Source: Sphingomonas turrisvirgatae (GTDB taxonomy: Bacteria > Pseudomonadota > Alphaproteobacteria > Sphingomonadales > Sphingomonadaceae). From it: DNA of 64,000 nucleotides. Positions 8,410 through 16,868 of this stretch are shown piece by piece; the first letter of the stretch is position 1, and each line of letters begins with the position of its first letter. Under the pieces are notes generated by a model. The model did no database searches and had not been told where the DNA came from. It saw nothing but the letters and a program-made list of their open reading frames with translations. The stretch is taken from NCBI RefSeq assembly GCF_001721295.1, contig NZ_MDDS01000012.1, forward strand, positions 1 to 64,000, given 5' to 3'. The position numbers and the translations under genes are program-made.

Positions 8410-11400
8410 CTAATCCTTGCGCGTCCGATATTTCGGATCGCCGTCTTCCGAGCTTCGATCAAGGTCAGTCGTATGCCGGCCGTTGCTCAAGATCGAGGAT
8501 TGCTCCCACGAGGTCATGGGCGAAGTGTAATCCCATGTTCCTCGGCCAGACGCCGCGTTTTCCAGATAGCGATTGCGTAATCCATCCGTTCCAAGAATCT
8601 GGCGCGATAATTCCCGCGAAAAGCTCAGTGCCGGGTTGCTTGACCTGGCTGCCGATGCTTCAGCGGCCGCGATTGCAGTGCGAACGTCATAGTTCCCGAT
8701 GTCGAGAGAAGAACTTGCGTTCGAAGAGCTTGAACCAGTTTCCCTACTATCGAACGCCATCTGGCCTCCCGCGAGTCCGCGCGCTGCTTTCGGGTGGCGC
8801 GGACGGTGTGCTGCACGCCGGGCAGTCGCATCGGCGCTTTCACTAGCCGTAGCCCCGCCACCCATGCTCACGCCGAACCCGGTGCTCATCGAGGAACGCT
8901 CCTCCGCACCGCGCGTGAGCGACCGCTGCCAGCCGGTTTGTGCGATGATAGCGCCGATATCGCGCTGAAGTGTGTCTGAGACCTGCGGGGTGAGGCGCCA
9001 TTCGCCCTTGCGGTCCATTTCGAACCCGCCCTTGAGCCAATTGGCCATGGCAGCTTGCCCGGCTTCGCCGTTGCCGAGGAAATGCTCGATCGTGTCGGGA
9101 CCGGCCTGCTTGCCGGCCTCGAACCTCGTGCTGGTGTCGTTGCGGGCGGACTGCTGGAACGATGTGCCTGTCGAGACGAGCAGGTCGTTATTGGCGAGGC
9201 TGAAACGCGCCTGTCCCCCTTGAGCGATCGCGCCATACTGGCTGTCGTTGATGAGGCCGGCGCGGTGGAGCTGCTCGGCCTGTTGTGGGCTGAGGTTGAG
9301 GCTGAGGTCGCCATTCTGGCCGAGGGCGAGGTCGCGCTTGGACATGGCAATGCCATTGGCACGCAGCAGGCCCTGCATGCGGCTGAGGCGCTCGCTCTCG
9401 ACGATCTTGGTGGTGCGGTCGTTGCGGGCCCGATCGGCAATGCCGGCTGCACCGCCCGAGGCCATATCGACCTGGTTGCCGGCGGTCTGGCTGAGCGTCC
9501 TGATGAAACTGTCGAGGCGAGCAGCTTCTCTGGTCGATGTGCCTGCGGCGGCGGCGCCATCCGCGAACCCGAAATTGTCCGCTTGGCGGCGTTGTTCGCC
9601 GATGCGCGCGGCGGCTCTGGTGCCCTCTGTGCCGACCTCGCGCTGCGCATCCAGCTTGCCCGAGCGTTCGGCGAAATCGTAACCGGCGGCTTCTCGGGTT
9701 CTTGCATAGACGCTGGTGCCTTCTCTGCCGGCTTCCGCGGTCGCGCCATCCGCCGTTCCGAGACTGGTTGCGGCGTTGAAGGTCTCGATCGCTCTCAAGA
9801 CCTGACTCTCGTTGCGGCCAGTGGCGCGGGAGAGCTGGGAGATGGCGGTCGAGCGGGCTTCGCCGGAGAGGGCATTGATGAAGCCGATGCGGCGGGCGGT
9901 CTCCTGCGGGGTGATGCCGAGTTGCGCGGCCGCTTCGCGCTGGCCTTGGTTGGTGCCGGTGCGGGTCGCTTGTTCGGTCGCGACATTGGCGCGTTCGATC
10001 TGGGCGACCTGGTCGCCGGCGAAGTCGCGGCGGCCTTCCATTGCGCCAACCTGTACCTGGGCCTGGGTCAGGTCGTTTCTGAGCATCTGCTCCTGGTCGT
10101 AGCCATTGGCGATCAGCTTGGCGAAGGTCGGGTCGCTCTGCGCCTCGCCGATTACCTCTGACGCCTTGAGCGCGGCATCCTTGGGGCTGTAGCCCTGCCG
10201 TTCGAAGTGCCGCTGCGCGCCTTGCAGCATCATGTCATACGCGCGCTGGTCGCCGAAGGCGCGCCATTGGACGAGGTTCTGTGAGAAGGCGGCGAAGGCG
10301 CGCTCGCCGGTGTGGCCGCCGCCGAAATAGCTGGTTCCCAGATTCCGCAACGCGTCCTTCTCGGCGAACTGGTGGATCGCAGTGGTGGCGGCATTGGCCT
10401 GGACCTCGCGCGCGACCTGCGGGTCGGCGAGGTCGCGGCCCTTGAGCGCCGGGGCGAGCGCGCCCATCTGGCGCGAGGCTTCGATGCCACCGAGCGCGAA
10501 TGCAGTGCCGCCAAGCGTGCCGGGGCGCTCACCGATGATGTGGCCGGCCTCGCCATAGCTGCGGTTGGCGCTGAAACTGCTGCGCTCCCCGAAATCGCCG
10601 AAGCTCGACGCGGCGGCCGCGCGGCTGCGCGTGCCCATGGCCGTCGCCTGGCTCTCGAGCGCGGAGGCATAGCCTTCGCTGGTCGCGATCGGCGCGGCGG
10701 CGACGCTGGCTTGGCTGGTGATGCCTTGCGCACTGCCAGTGAAGGAGCTGAACACATTGCCGCTGAACCGGAACACGGTGAACACGAATGCACCGGCGAG
10801 GCCGGCGGCGGCGGTGCGGAAGCTGCCGAACACGGCGAGCGCCTTGGTCGCCGAGGACGGTGCGAGCAGCCAGCTATTGGCGGCAACGCCGTTCGACTGC
10901 AGCTCGGCCATGACCGCTGCGGCGCGGCCGAGGGTGAGCTGATAGATGCCCGCGTCTATCACCCCCCACAGCGCCACGAACACGAACAGGCCGAGCGCGA
11001 AGCTCGCGACGCGCAGGTTGAGCGGGGTGAGGATGAACAGCAACGCGACCGGCACCATGAACAGCATGATCGCGAACACGGTGGCGCGGATCGTCGGGAC
11101 CCATTCATTGGCGACCGACATGGTGGCGAGGCCGTTGGAGACGACCGCGCGGTTGGCCATCACCCGCGCGGCGCTTGCCGGGCTGTCCTCGAACAATACG
11201 TCGCCCACGGTCTGGCCGAGCAGGATGTGGGTCATGAGGCTATGGGCGCTGAGCGGGCGGCCGACCATCACCTGGCCCATCGCGCCGAGCTGCTCGCGGC
11301 AGCGCGCGAGCTGCGGCGCGCTCTCGATATTGAAGCCGCTCTGGCGGCAGACCTGGCGGCTGTAGCTTTCAAAGAGGTTCGGGTCGGAAAGCCGGCCTGC

Positions 11401-12153
11401 GATATGCGTCCAGGCTTCCTCGCAGCTCACTGTGGTGCCGCCTTTGTCGGTCTGGGTGAAGACGGTCGAGAAAGTGGCGGGCCCAGCCATGGCGGCGAAG
11501 GCCGCGGGCAGGTCGGTGGCGGTACGGAACAGCTTGTCGTCGTCGATGCCATAGGCCGGCGAGACGCGCGCGACCGGGTAGCATTGCCGGACATAATCCT
11601 TGATCGTCGCGTCGAGGAAGCTGTCGGTCATCGGCGCGCGCGGGGAGGTGGCGTTGAGGAACAGGTCGAACGCATGGCCGCCGCCGCCGAACGAGAATTT
11701 GGTGGTCGGATCGGCGCTGTTGTCGTCGATCGTCTCGACCATCGCGCGTTCGATCATATTGGTGGTGCCGGCGACCAGCACGAGCAGCACGGGGACGTCG
11801 CCCACCGCCTTGTAGGCGTTCTTGACGCGGTCATAGACATGGACCGTGCCGGTCGTTGCGACGAGGCCGACGAGCAGCCCGACCCCGACCAGGATCTGGA
11901 ACCCGAACGCGATGAGGCCGATGCCGGAGCCCCGCGCGCTCGCGAGCAGCGCGCCAAGGCCGATACCGACCGTCGCGATGATCAGCACCAGCGTCTCGTA
12001 GCGCGGGTCCGCGAAGATCAGCGAGACCATGCGGAACGCGTCCACCGTCTCCTGGAAGCCGTTATAGGTGTGGAAGCTCGTATCGAACGCCAGCGCCGGG
12101 GAGGCGGCGAGCAGGGAGGGGAGGGCGGCGAGCGCCCGCACGGCGTGACGCAT
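8410..12153 (-). CDS. traG: Conjugal transfer mating-pair stabilisation protein TraG
   Basis: A 1247-residue protein. It begins with a signal-like segment, then several long hydrophobic segments (LVLIIATVGIGLGALL, IGLIAFGFQILVGVGLLVGLV, VFAIMLFMVPVALLFIL and others). A long hydrophilic, Gln/Ala-rich periplasmic or cytoplasmic tail follows, the classic TraG layout. The frame is open further upstream to 12423 but that part is shadow of traH; ATG 12153 follows GAGGAA and lies 10 bp after the traH stop. TraG works in F-type pilus assembly and mating-pair stabilisation or entry exclusion. It is the last gene of traF-trx-traH-traG. Confidence 0.85.
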   Translation of the reverse strand: MRHAVRALAALPSLLAASPALAFDTSFHTYNGFQETVDAFRMVSLIFADPRYETLVLIIATVGIGLGALLASARGSGIGLIAFGFQILVGVGLLVGLVATTGTVHVYDRVKNAYKAVGDVPVLLVLVAGTTNMIERAMVETIDDNSADPTTKFSFGGGGHAFDLFLNATSPRAPMTDSFLDATIKDYVRQCYPVARVSPAYGIDDDKLFRTATDLPAAFAAMAGPATFSTVFTQTDKGGTTVSCEEAWTHIAGRLSDPNLFESYSRQVCRQSGFNIESAPQLARCREQLGAMGQVMVGRPLSAHSLMTHILLGQTVGDVLFEDSPASAARVMANRAVVSNGLATMSVANEWVPTIRATVFAIMLFMVPVALLFILTPLNLRVASFALGLFVFVALWGVIDAGIYQLTLGRAAAVMAELQSNGVAANSWLLAPSSATKALAVFGSFRTAAAGLAGAFVFTVFRFSGNVFSSFTGSAQGITSQASVAAAPIATSEGYASALESQATAMGTRSRAAAASSFGDFGERSSFSANRSYGEAGHIIGERPGTLGGTAFALGGIEASRQMGALAPALKGRDLADPQVAREVQANAATTAIHQFAEKDALRNLGTSYFGGGHTGERAFAAFSQNLVQWRAFGDQRAYDMMLQGAQRHFERQGYSPKDAALKASEVIGEAQSDPTFAKLIANGYDQEQMLRNDLTQAQVQVGAMEGRRDFAGDQVAQIERANVATEQATRTGTNQGQREAAAQLGITPQETARRIGFINALSGEARSTAISQLSRATGRNESQVLRAIETFNAATSLGTADGATAEAGREGTSVYARTREAAGYDFAERSGKLDAQREVGTEGTRAAARIGEQRRQADNFGFADGAAAAGTSTREAARLDSFIRTLSQTAGNQVDMASGGAAGIADRARNDRTTKIVESERLSRMQGLLRANGIAMSKRDLALGQNGDLSLNLSPQQAEQLHRAGLINDSQYGAIAQGGQARFSLANNDLLVSTGTSFQQSARNDTSTRFEAGKQAGPDTIEHFLGNGEAGQAAMANWLKGGFEMDRKGEWRLTPQVSDTLQRDIGAIIAQTGWQRSLTRGAEERSSMSTGFGVSMGGGATASESADATARRAAHRPRHPKAARGLAGGQMAFDSRETGSSSSNASSSLDIGNYDVRTAIAAAEASAARSSNPALSFSRELSRQILGTDGLRNRYLENAASGRGTWDYTSPMTSWEQSSILSNGRHTTDLDRSSEDGDPKYRTRKD

Positions 12154-12163
12154 GGCGTGTTCC

Positions 12164-13585
12164 TCAGCGCTGGCTTGCCGCGGCGGCGCCGGCGGCATTG
12201 CGCGCATCGCGGTCACGCTCGCGCAGCAGTCCGGCGAACGAGGTCGAGAGGTTCGCGGTGCCGAGCGCGGCGAGATAGGATTGACGCATCTGCGCGCGCT
12301 GGCGCAGCACCTCCTCACGCAGGTCGCGCAGCTGTTCGATTCCCTTGGCGAGAATGCGGGTCTGGCAGACATTCTTGTTCGCGCCGTCCGCCGCCCCGGC
12401 CGCACTCGCACCGCGCTCGGCATTGCCGACCGCGAAGTCGATCGTTCGCGTGAGATCGTTGAGCATCTGATAGGCGAGGCTCAGCGCCACCAGTTCGTCG
12501 GTGTCGCCGATGACCGAGTCTACCATGCCCTGGCGTACGCCCCATTCGAGCATGCGGTAGACGGGCAGGGTACGCACATTGGCGACGAACTGCCGCTCCT
12601 CTGGACTGAGCGCGACACGCGTGCGGATCTTGGTGGCGATCGACTGCATCCGCTCGCGCGTCAGCACCAGCGCGCCGCGGCCATTGCCGTCCTGCGTGCA
12701 ATCCGCCCCGCTTGGCGGGATCGAAAGGCCGCGCCGCTGGACGCGACCGGTCAGGAAATCATGCGGGCTCTCGCTATCCTGTGCCGAGCATGCGGGGATC
12801 GCCGAGAAGAGCGGCACCTTGTCGGCCGCGTTCCAGCGCATGTAGACGTCGCCGACCCTGGCGCGCATGACGGAGGCCCAGCTGCTCGCCCCGACCCGCG
12901 CCGCGGCGTTGGCGAGCAGCGAGCCGGTGCGGAAGATCTCGGTCACTTCGGGCGGGCAGTTCTCGAGCGCCTCCTTGAGATCCTCGGTCGGATTGTTGTT
13001 GTTGGCCTCGATCTTCTCGCGCGACTGCTGGAAGCTCTTGGCGAAGCCCTGCTTGACCGAGCGGTAGCCGGTCATCTCCTCGATGATGCCCGACATGTTC
13101 TCGTCGCCCTTGACGATCTGAACCATGCGGTTGCCGAGGCGGCAGTCATTCACCTGGATCGAATTGAGGAAGTTGGTCGCGGCTTCCATCTTCGAGATGA
13201 TGTTGCCCATCTTCTCGTCGAGCGTCTCGAGCAGATACTGGAAGGCCACTGCAGGCGCGGCCTGCAGGATGCTCTCGAGCTTCTGCACAAGATAATCGGG
13301 GTCGAGGAATGACATGCCGCCCAGAAACATGTCGATGCCGCCGCAGCCGGCCCGCACCTTGGGCAGCGTCACCGATATGGGATAATCGTTATGGACATCG
13401 ACCCGGCCCGACATGCCGCCGGCTGTCACATAGCCGCGCGTCTGGTCCTCGAAGCTGCCCGGGTTGGTGTAGGTGACATTGTCGAACCAGCTCTCGGCCC
13501 AGCTCTGTGCCTGCGCTGGCGACGCGCTCAGCAGCGCGGCTGGGGCGATGCCGAGCGCGAGGGACGAGCGGATGGCGAGGCGCAT
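12164..13585 (-). CDS. traH: Conjugal transfer pilus assembly protein TraH
   Basis: A 473-residue exported protein with an N-terminal signal peptide ending near SPAQAQS. The body has the TraH-type paired-Cys and helical organisation (GGIDMFLGGMSFLDPDYL, then NCPPEVTEIF). The start ATG 13585 follows AAAGGAA. TraH is a periplasmic F-type T4SS component acting with TraF and TrbB-like thioredoxin-fold proteins in pilus extension and retraction. Gene order with traF upstream and traG downstream supports the call. Confidence 0.85.
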   Translation of the reverse strand: MRLAIRSSLALGIAPAALLSASPAQAQSWAESWFDNVTYTNPGSFEDQTRGYVTAGGMSGRVDVHNDYPISVTLPKVRAGCGGIDMFLGGMSFLDPDYLVQKLESILQAAPAVAFQYLLETLDEKMGNIISKMEAATNFLNSIQVNDCRLGNRMVQIVKGDENMSGIIEEMTGYRSVKQGFAKSFQQSREKIEANNNNPTEDLKEALENCPPEVTEIFRTGSLLANAAARVGASSWASVMRARVGDVYMRWNAADKVPLFSAIPACSAQDSESPHDFLTGRVQRRGLSIPPSGADCTQDGNGRGALVLTRERMQSIATKIRTRVALSPEERQFVANVRTLPVYRMLEWGVRQGMVDSVIGDTDELVALSLAYQMLNDLTRTIDFAVGNAERGASAAGAADGANKNVCQTRILAKGIEQLRDLREEVLRQRAQMRQSYLAALGTANLSTSFAGLLRERDRDARNAAGAAAASQR

Positions 13586-13634
13586 GGCGGGTTCCTTTGG
13601 CCAGAGAGGTCGAGGCGCGCCGAGCCCGCCATGC

Positions 13635-14423
13635 TCAGCGCTTGCGGCTTGCCGGCGCCGGCGCGCCGACGATCCCGGTGAATTTGGACATGGCGCGTAC
13701 TGCGACCGCCGGGCGCACACCGGTCAGCATCTTGGCCGCGAGATAGAGGTTGCGCGTGAGATTGGGCGCATGATCGGTGCCGATCGCGATCGGGATCATC
13801 CGATCTGGATCCCCGCGCGGCCGCAGCCAGGCGACGGGATGACCGACCCATGGCAGGCCAAGCTTTCCCGAACGAAGCAGCGCGTCCTGGTCTGAGATCG
13901 TTCGCAGCTCGATGCCGAAGCGCGCGCGCAGTTGTTGCAGCCGCGCCCAAAGGTCGGCGCACGGCACGCAGCCGGGCGCGGTCGTCATTTCGATCAGGTA
14001 GAGCGTCGCCTGCGAACGCAAGGTGGCATCAAGATCCGGTGGAAAATCGCGAGTCCGCGGCACGCGGCCCAGCCAGTGATGCATCGCGGCGGAATCCGGG
14101 ACCGGGTGAATTGCGGCTGCCAGGGCGCGGCCGCGCGAGACCGGCTGGGCATCTGCCTTGAAGGTGACGCACAGGATCGCCGCGCCGCTGGCCAATGCGC
14201 CAAGCGCGGCGGCAAAGCGCGATGTGCGCCCGCCGGGGCGGTAGGCGCCGGACGAAGCTCGTTCCAGCCCGGGTTGCGGCTGCCAGTCATCGGCGGGATA
14301 CCCAGGTCCGGTAACCTGCCAGCTTGGCTGCGGGAGTTCATCGGCTGGCTCCACCAGCATGCGGGCGAGTTGGCGGAGCCGCATCGGGTGCGTGGGCGGC
14401 AAGGGTGGCGGGATATTGCTCAT
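13635..14423 (-). CDS. Thioredoxin-fold periplasmic protein between traF and traH
   Basis: A 262-residue protein. It has a proline-rich N terminus, one hydrophobic segment (FAAALGALASGAAILCVTF) and a C-terminal thioredoxin-like domain with a CxxC motif (APGCVPCADLWARLQQL). It is therefore likely membrane-anchored and periplasmic, perhaps a TrbB-like disulfide isomerase for the F-type T4SS. Its ATG overlaps the stop of traF by 4 bp. It is more basic and divergent than traF, so its redox role is inferred from CxxC and context. Confidence 0.65.
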   Translation of the reverse strand: MSNIPPPLPPTHPMRLRQLARMLVEPADELPQPSWQVTGPGYPADDWQPQPGLERASSGAYRPGGRTSRFAAALGALASGAAILCVTFKADAQPVSRGRALAAAIHPVPDSAAMHHWLGRVPRTRDFPPDLDATLRSQATLYLIEMTTAPGCVPCADLWARLQQLRARFGIELRTISDQDALLRSGKLGLPWVGHPVAWLRPRGDPDRMIPIAIGTDHAPNLTRNLYLAAKMLTGVRPAVAVRAMSKFTGIVGAPAPASRKR

Positions 14424-15340
14424 GGCCGCGGCTCCAGCGCTGAGCCGACCAAGTCGCCGCCCAGAGCGCGCGGATCGGTCGCTGAAACCGGGCCGTTAGC
14501 GAGCGCGTCGAAGAAGCCGTCTTCCTCGCCCGGGCCGGTCATGAACTGCTCGGGCCGGATGTCGCCGCTGAGCAGCCGGGTCGCCTGGTACGCCATCTGG
14601 GCGAGATTGGGGTAGGTCTCCACGCCGCTGGCGATCACCATGCGCTGCGCGCTGTTGCGCCGGATGAGCATCGTGGTCGGCGTGATCTCGACGCCGTAGC
14701 GAACTGCAAGTTCGGGCCGCCGGTCGATATCCATCAGCGTGACCTGCCAGCCCATCTCTTCCTGGAAACGCTGCAGGATCGGCCACTGGACGCGGCAATA
14801 GCCGCAGGTCGAGCGGGAGAACATGACCAGCGCGAACTCGCCGGATTTGGCGCGGAGATATCCGCGCCGCAGCCCGTCCTTCTGGGCGTTGAGTTCGGCT
14901 CGAGCGTCGCCAACCATCGGGTTGGCGGATTTGGAGTTGAGTTCGGGATGCTGGAGCATGGCGAGCTGGGTGACGCCGGCGAACGCCCGGGCTTTGCGCC
15001 GCGCGAAGTCCTGCAGGCGCCAGAAGTCGGCAACCGCCTCGACAGTGAGCACCGTTGCCGCATAGTCGCGTTGCTGCTCGATCAGCTTGCGAATGCGCGG
15101 TGGCGTCCAGGTGGCGAGTTGCGCCATCGGCGGGATGGCTGGTTTGACGAGCTCGTCCGCGGGTTCAAGCGGCTTGGGCGGCGGCGGGATCTCGTACCAC
15201 CAATAGCCATGCTTGAGCTGCGCTGCGGCGGCATTTTGCGTGGGCTGCGCCTGCCCCGCGATTGGCGCGAGCATCAAGGTCGTCGAGACAAGTCTAGCGA
15301 TCGCCCGCCGCATCTTGTGGCCACTTCCATCGTGGCGCAT
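14420..15340 (-). CDS. traF: Conjugal transfer protein TraF (thioredoxin-like, F-type)
   Basis: About 306 residues with a signal peptide (VSTTLMLAPIAGQAQ) and a C-terminal thioredoxin fold carrying STCGYCRVQWP, typical of F-type TraF. An early aromatic segment HGYWWYEIPP is also usual in this family. Starts at ATG 15340 or ATG 15313 are both reasonable; the longer GTG start at 15388 is less likely. It is the first gene of the distal T4SS block and is divergent from the Xre antitoxin gene. The 200-bp gap between them must therefore hold a promoter if the block is still expressed. Confidence 0.8.
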   Translation of the reverse strand: MRHDGSGHKMRRAIARLVSTTLMLAPIAGQAQPTQNAAAAQLKHGYWWYEIPPPPKPLEPADELVKPAIPPMAQLATWTPPRIRKLIEQQRDYAATVLTVEAVADFWRLQDFARRKARAFAGVTQLAMLQHPELNSKSANPMVGDARAELNAQKDGLRRGYLRAKSGEFALVMFSRSTCGYCRVQWPILQRFQEEMGWQVTLMDIDRRPELAVRYGVEITPTTMLIRRNSAQRMVIASGVETYPNLAQMAYQATRLLSGDIRPEQFMTGPGEEDGFFDALANGPVSATDPRALGGDLVGSALEPRP

Positions 15341-15493
15341 TGCTGCGGCCTTTCGGATTTTATCGGACGGGGGCAGGGTGGTAGGCACCAGTTGGATGTC
15401 TGGCAGTCCGGATACGCAAGCAACGGTCGGGGCATTAAGCTGCCGCGAAGGCGCGTCGCTGCCGCACCGGCGATTAGCGGCAATTCAATAGCG

Positions 15494-15522
15494 TTGCCAG
15501 ATGGCAGCTTGTATGCTACGTA
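15494..15522 (+). promoter_or_regulatory. Candidate promoter/operator of the Xre-RES toxin-antitoxin operon
   Basis: TTGCCA (15494-15499) and TACGTA (15517-15522) are separated by 17 bp. The perfect inverted repeat TGCCAGATGGCA (15495-15506) overlaps the -35 box, a fitting position for autorepression by the antitoxin. The -10 match is weak, so the promoter assignment is tentative. Confidence 0.4.
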
Positions 15523-15542
15523 ATGCCATATGGAGAACTGCC

Positions 15543-15956
15543 ATGTTGTCGCTGCGCCCAATTGAGACGGCTCCACAGGCGTTTCGGCCCGACCCCGTCA
15601 CGCAGGAGGAAGCGGCTGCCATGTTCCGCGCCGCCCTCAACCTGTTCGGTCGATGGGAACTGACCGACGAACAGGCGGCGACGCTGCTCGACATGCCAGT
15701 GCGCTCCTATCGCCGCTGGAAGGCCGAAGGGGCAGGGCGGATCTCACGCGACGGACGTGCGCGCCTGTCGAACCTCATGGGCATCCACAAGGCGCTGCGG
15801 CTGATCTTCACCGAGCCGCAGCGCGGCTACGTGTGGATCAACGCGGCCAATGACGCCTTCGATGGCGCGAGCGCGCTCACTGTGATGCTTGGGGGCGAGC
15901 TAACCGATATCATGCGCGTGCGGCGCTATCTCGACGCCGAGCGCGGCGGCTGGTGA
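15543..15956 (+). CDS. Xre/MbcA/ParS-type antitoxin
   Basis: A 137-residue protein with a helical DNA-binding region (TDEQAATLLDMPVRSYRRWK) and a C-terminal toxin-binding domain with the family's AxxLFGxxxxAxxWL-like end (VWINAANDAFDGASALTVML). The start ATG 15543 follows GGAGAAC. Upstream ATGs overlap the promoter and were not used. The stop overlaps the RES toxin start. This is the standard antitoxin-first layout of RES-Xre pairs. Confidence 0.8.
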   Translation: MLSLRPIETAPQAFRPDPVTQEEAAAMFRAALNLFGRWELTDEQAATLLDMPVRSYRRWKAEGAGRISRDGRARLSNLMGIHKALRLIFTEPQRGYVWINAANDAFDGASALTVMLGGELTDIMRVRRYLDAERGGW

Positions 15957-16687
15957 TCGCTCACGATCAGATTCCTGTCATACGCGTTGAGTGGAAGAAC
16001 GCTGTACGGATCATTCGCAGCGCTTTTCCGCCAATCGATCTGTTCGAAGACATTGCCGATCCAGCGGACTGGCCGCTCCTGATCTCAGCCGAGCAAAAGT
16101 CGAACCCCCGCATCATGGCGACCATCGGCAATATCGATCTGGTGCCGACTGACCGCAGGGTTGGCGGGAGCGGCGCATCCTATCTGATGGCGCCGTTCAC
16201 CCATGTCAGTCCGGATCGACCGAGCCGGTTCACCGATGGCAACTTCGGCGTGCTGTATGCCGGTGACACGTTCGAAACCGCGCTGTTCGAGACCATCCAT
16301 CATCATGCGCGGTTCATGGCCGGCACGGCGCAGGCGCCTGGCTGGACGTCGCAGTTCCGGGAAGTCGTCCTCTCGGTGATGGCAGACCTTCACGATCTGC
16401 GGGGTGCCGAACCAAGTCTTGATCCGGTTCTCGATTGCGATAGCCACAACGCCTCCCAGAAAATGGCAATGGCTTTGAAGGCAAGCGGGTCGGACGGCGT
16501 GGTCTATCCCAGCGTGCGGCACGCTGGCGGCGAATGCGTCGCACTCTTCTATCCGGATTGCGCATCCGATCCGGTTCAGGGTCGCCATCTAGACTATCAT
16601 TGGGACGGCGTTCGGGTCGATCTGATTCGCGACGCAGGATCGGGCAAGGTCTTCCGTGTCGTTGAAACGCCGGCACGCGGTGAATGA
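15953..16687 (+). CDS. RES-domain NAD-depleting/ADP-ribosylating toxin
   Basis: A 244-residue RES-domain protein. The conserved residues are visible: Arg in DRPSRFTDG, Tyr in FGVLYAG and Glu in TFETALFET, followed by a later Ser-containing region (VVYPSVRHAGG). Characterised RES toxins degrade NAD+ or ADP-ribosylate a target. The GTG start at 15953 overlaps the antitoxin stop (GTGA), which ensures coupled expression. The protein is slightly longer than compact RES toxins because of an N-terminal extension of about 60 residues. Confidence 0.8.
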   Translation: MIAHDQIPVIRVEWKNAVRIIRSAFPPIDLFEDIADPADWPLLISAEQKSNPRIMATIGNIDLVPTDRRVGGSGASYLMAPFTHVSPDRPSRFTDGNFGVLYAGDTFETALFETIHHHARFMAGTAQAPGWTSQFREVVLSVMADLHDLRGAEPSLDPVLDCDSHNASQKMAMALKASGSDGVVYPSVRHAGGECVALFYPDCASDPVQGRHLDYHWDGVRVDLIRDAGSGKVFRVVETPARGE

Positions 16688-16868
16688 GGCGGGACCTTGC
16701 GAAGGACATCGAATGGCGGCTGTCCGCAGAGCGCCCTAATGTTGCTCATTGAAACAGAATTCCAGGGCTCCCAGAAGCGGACGCACTTCCAGGTGAGATA
16801 GGCGCTGCAGATCGCCGTCACTCGATTTCAAAGATATGGCGATCGACTGAAACCTTGCCAGGCTCCCC

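Noticed and set aside
10312..12453. 713-codon open frame on the + strand
   Set aside because: It is antisense to traG, rich in Arg/Glu/His as expected for a shadow of GC-rich coding DNA, and has no recognisable domain.
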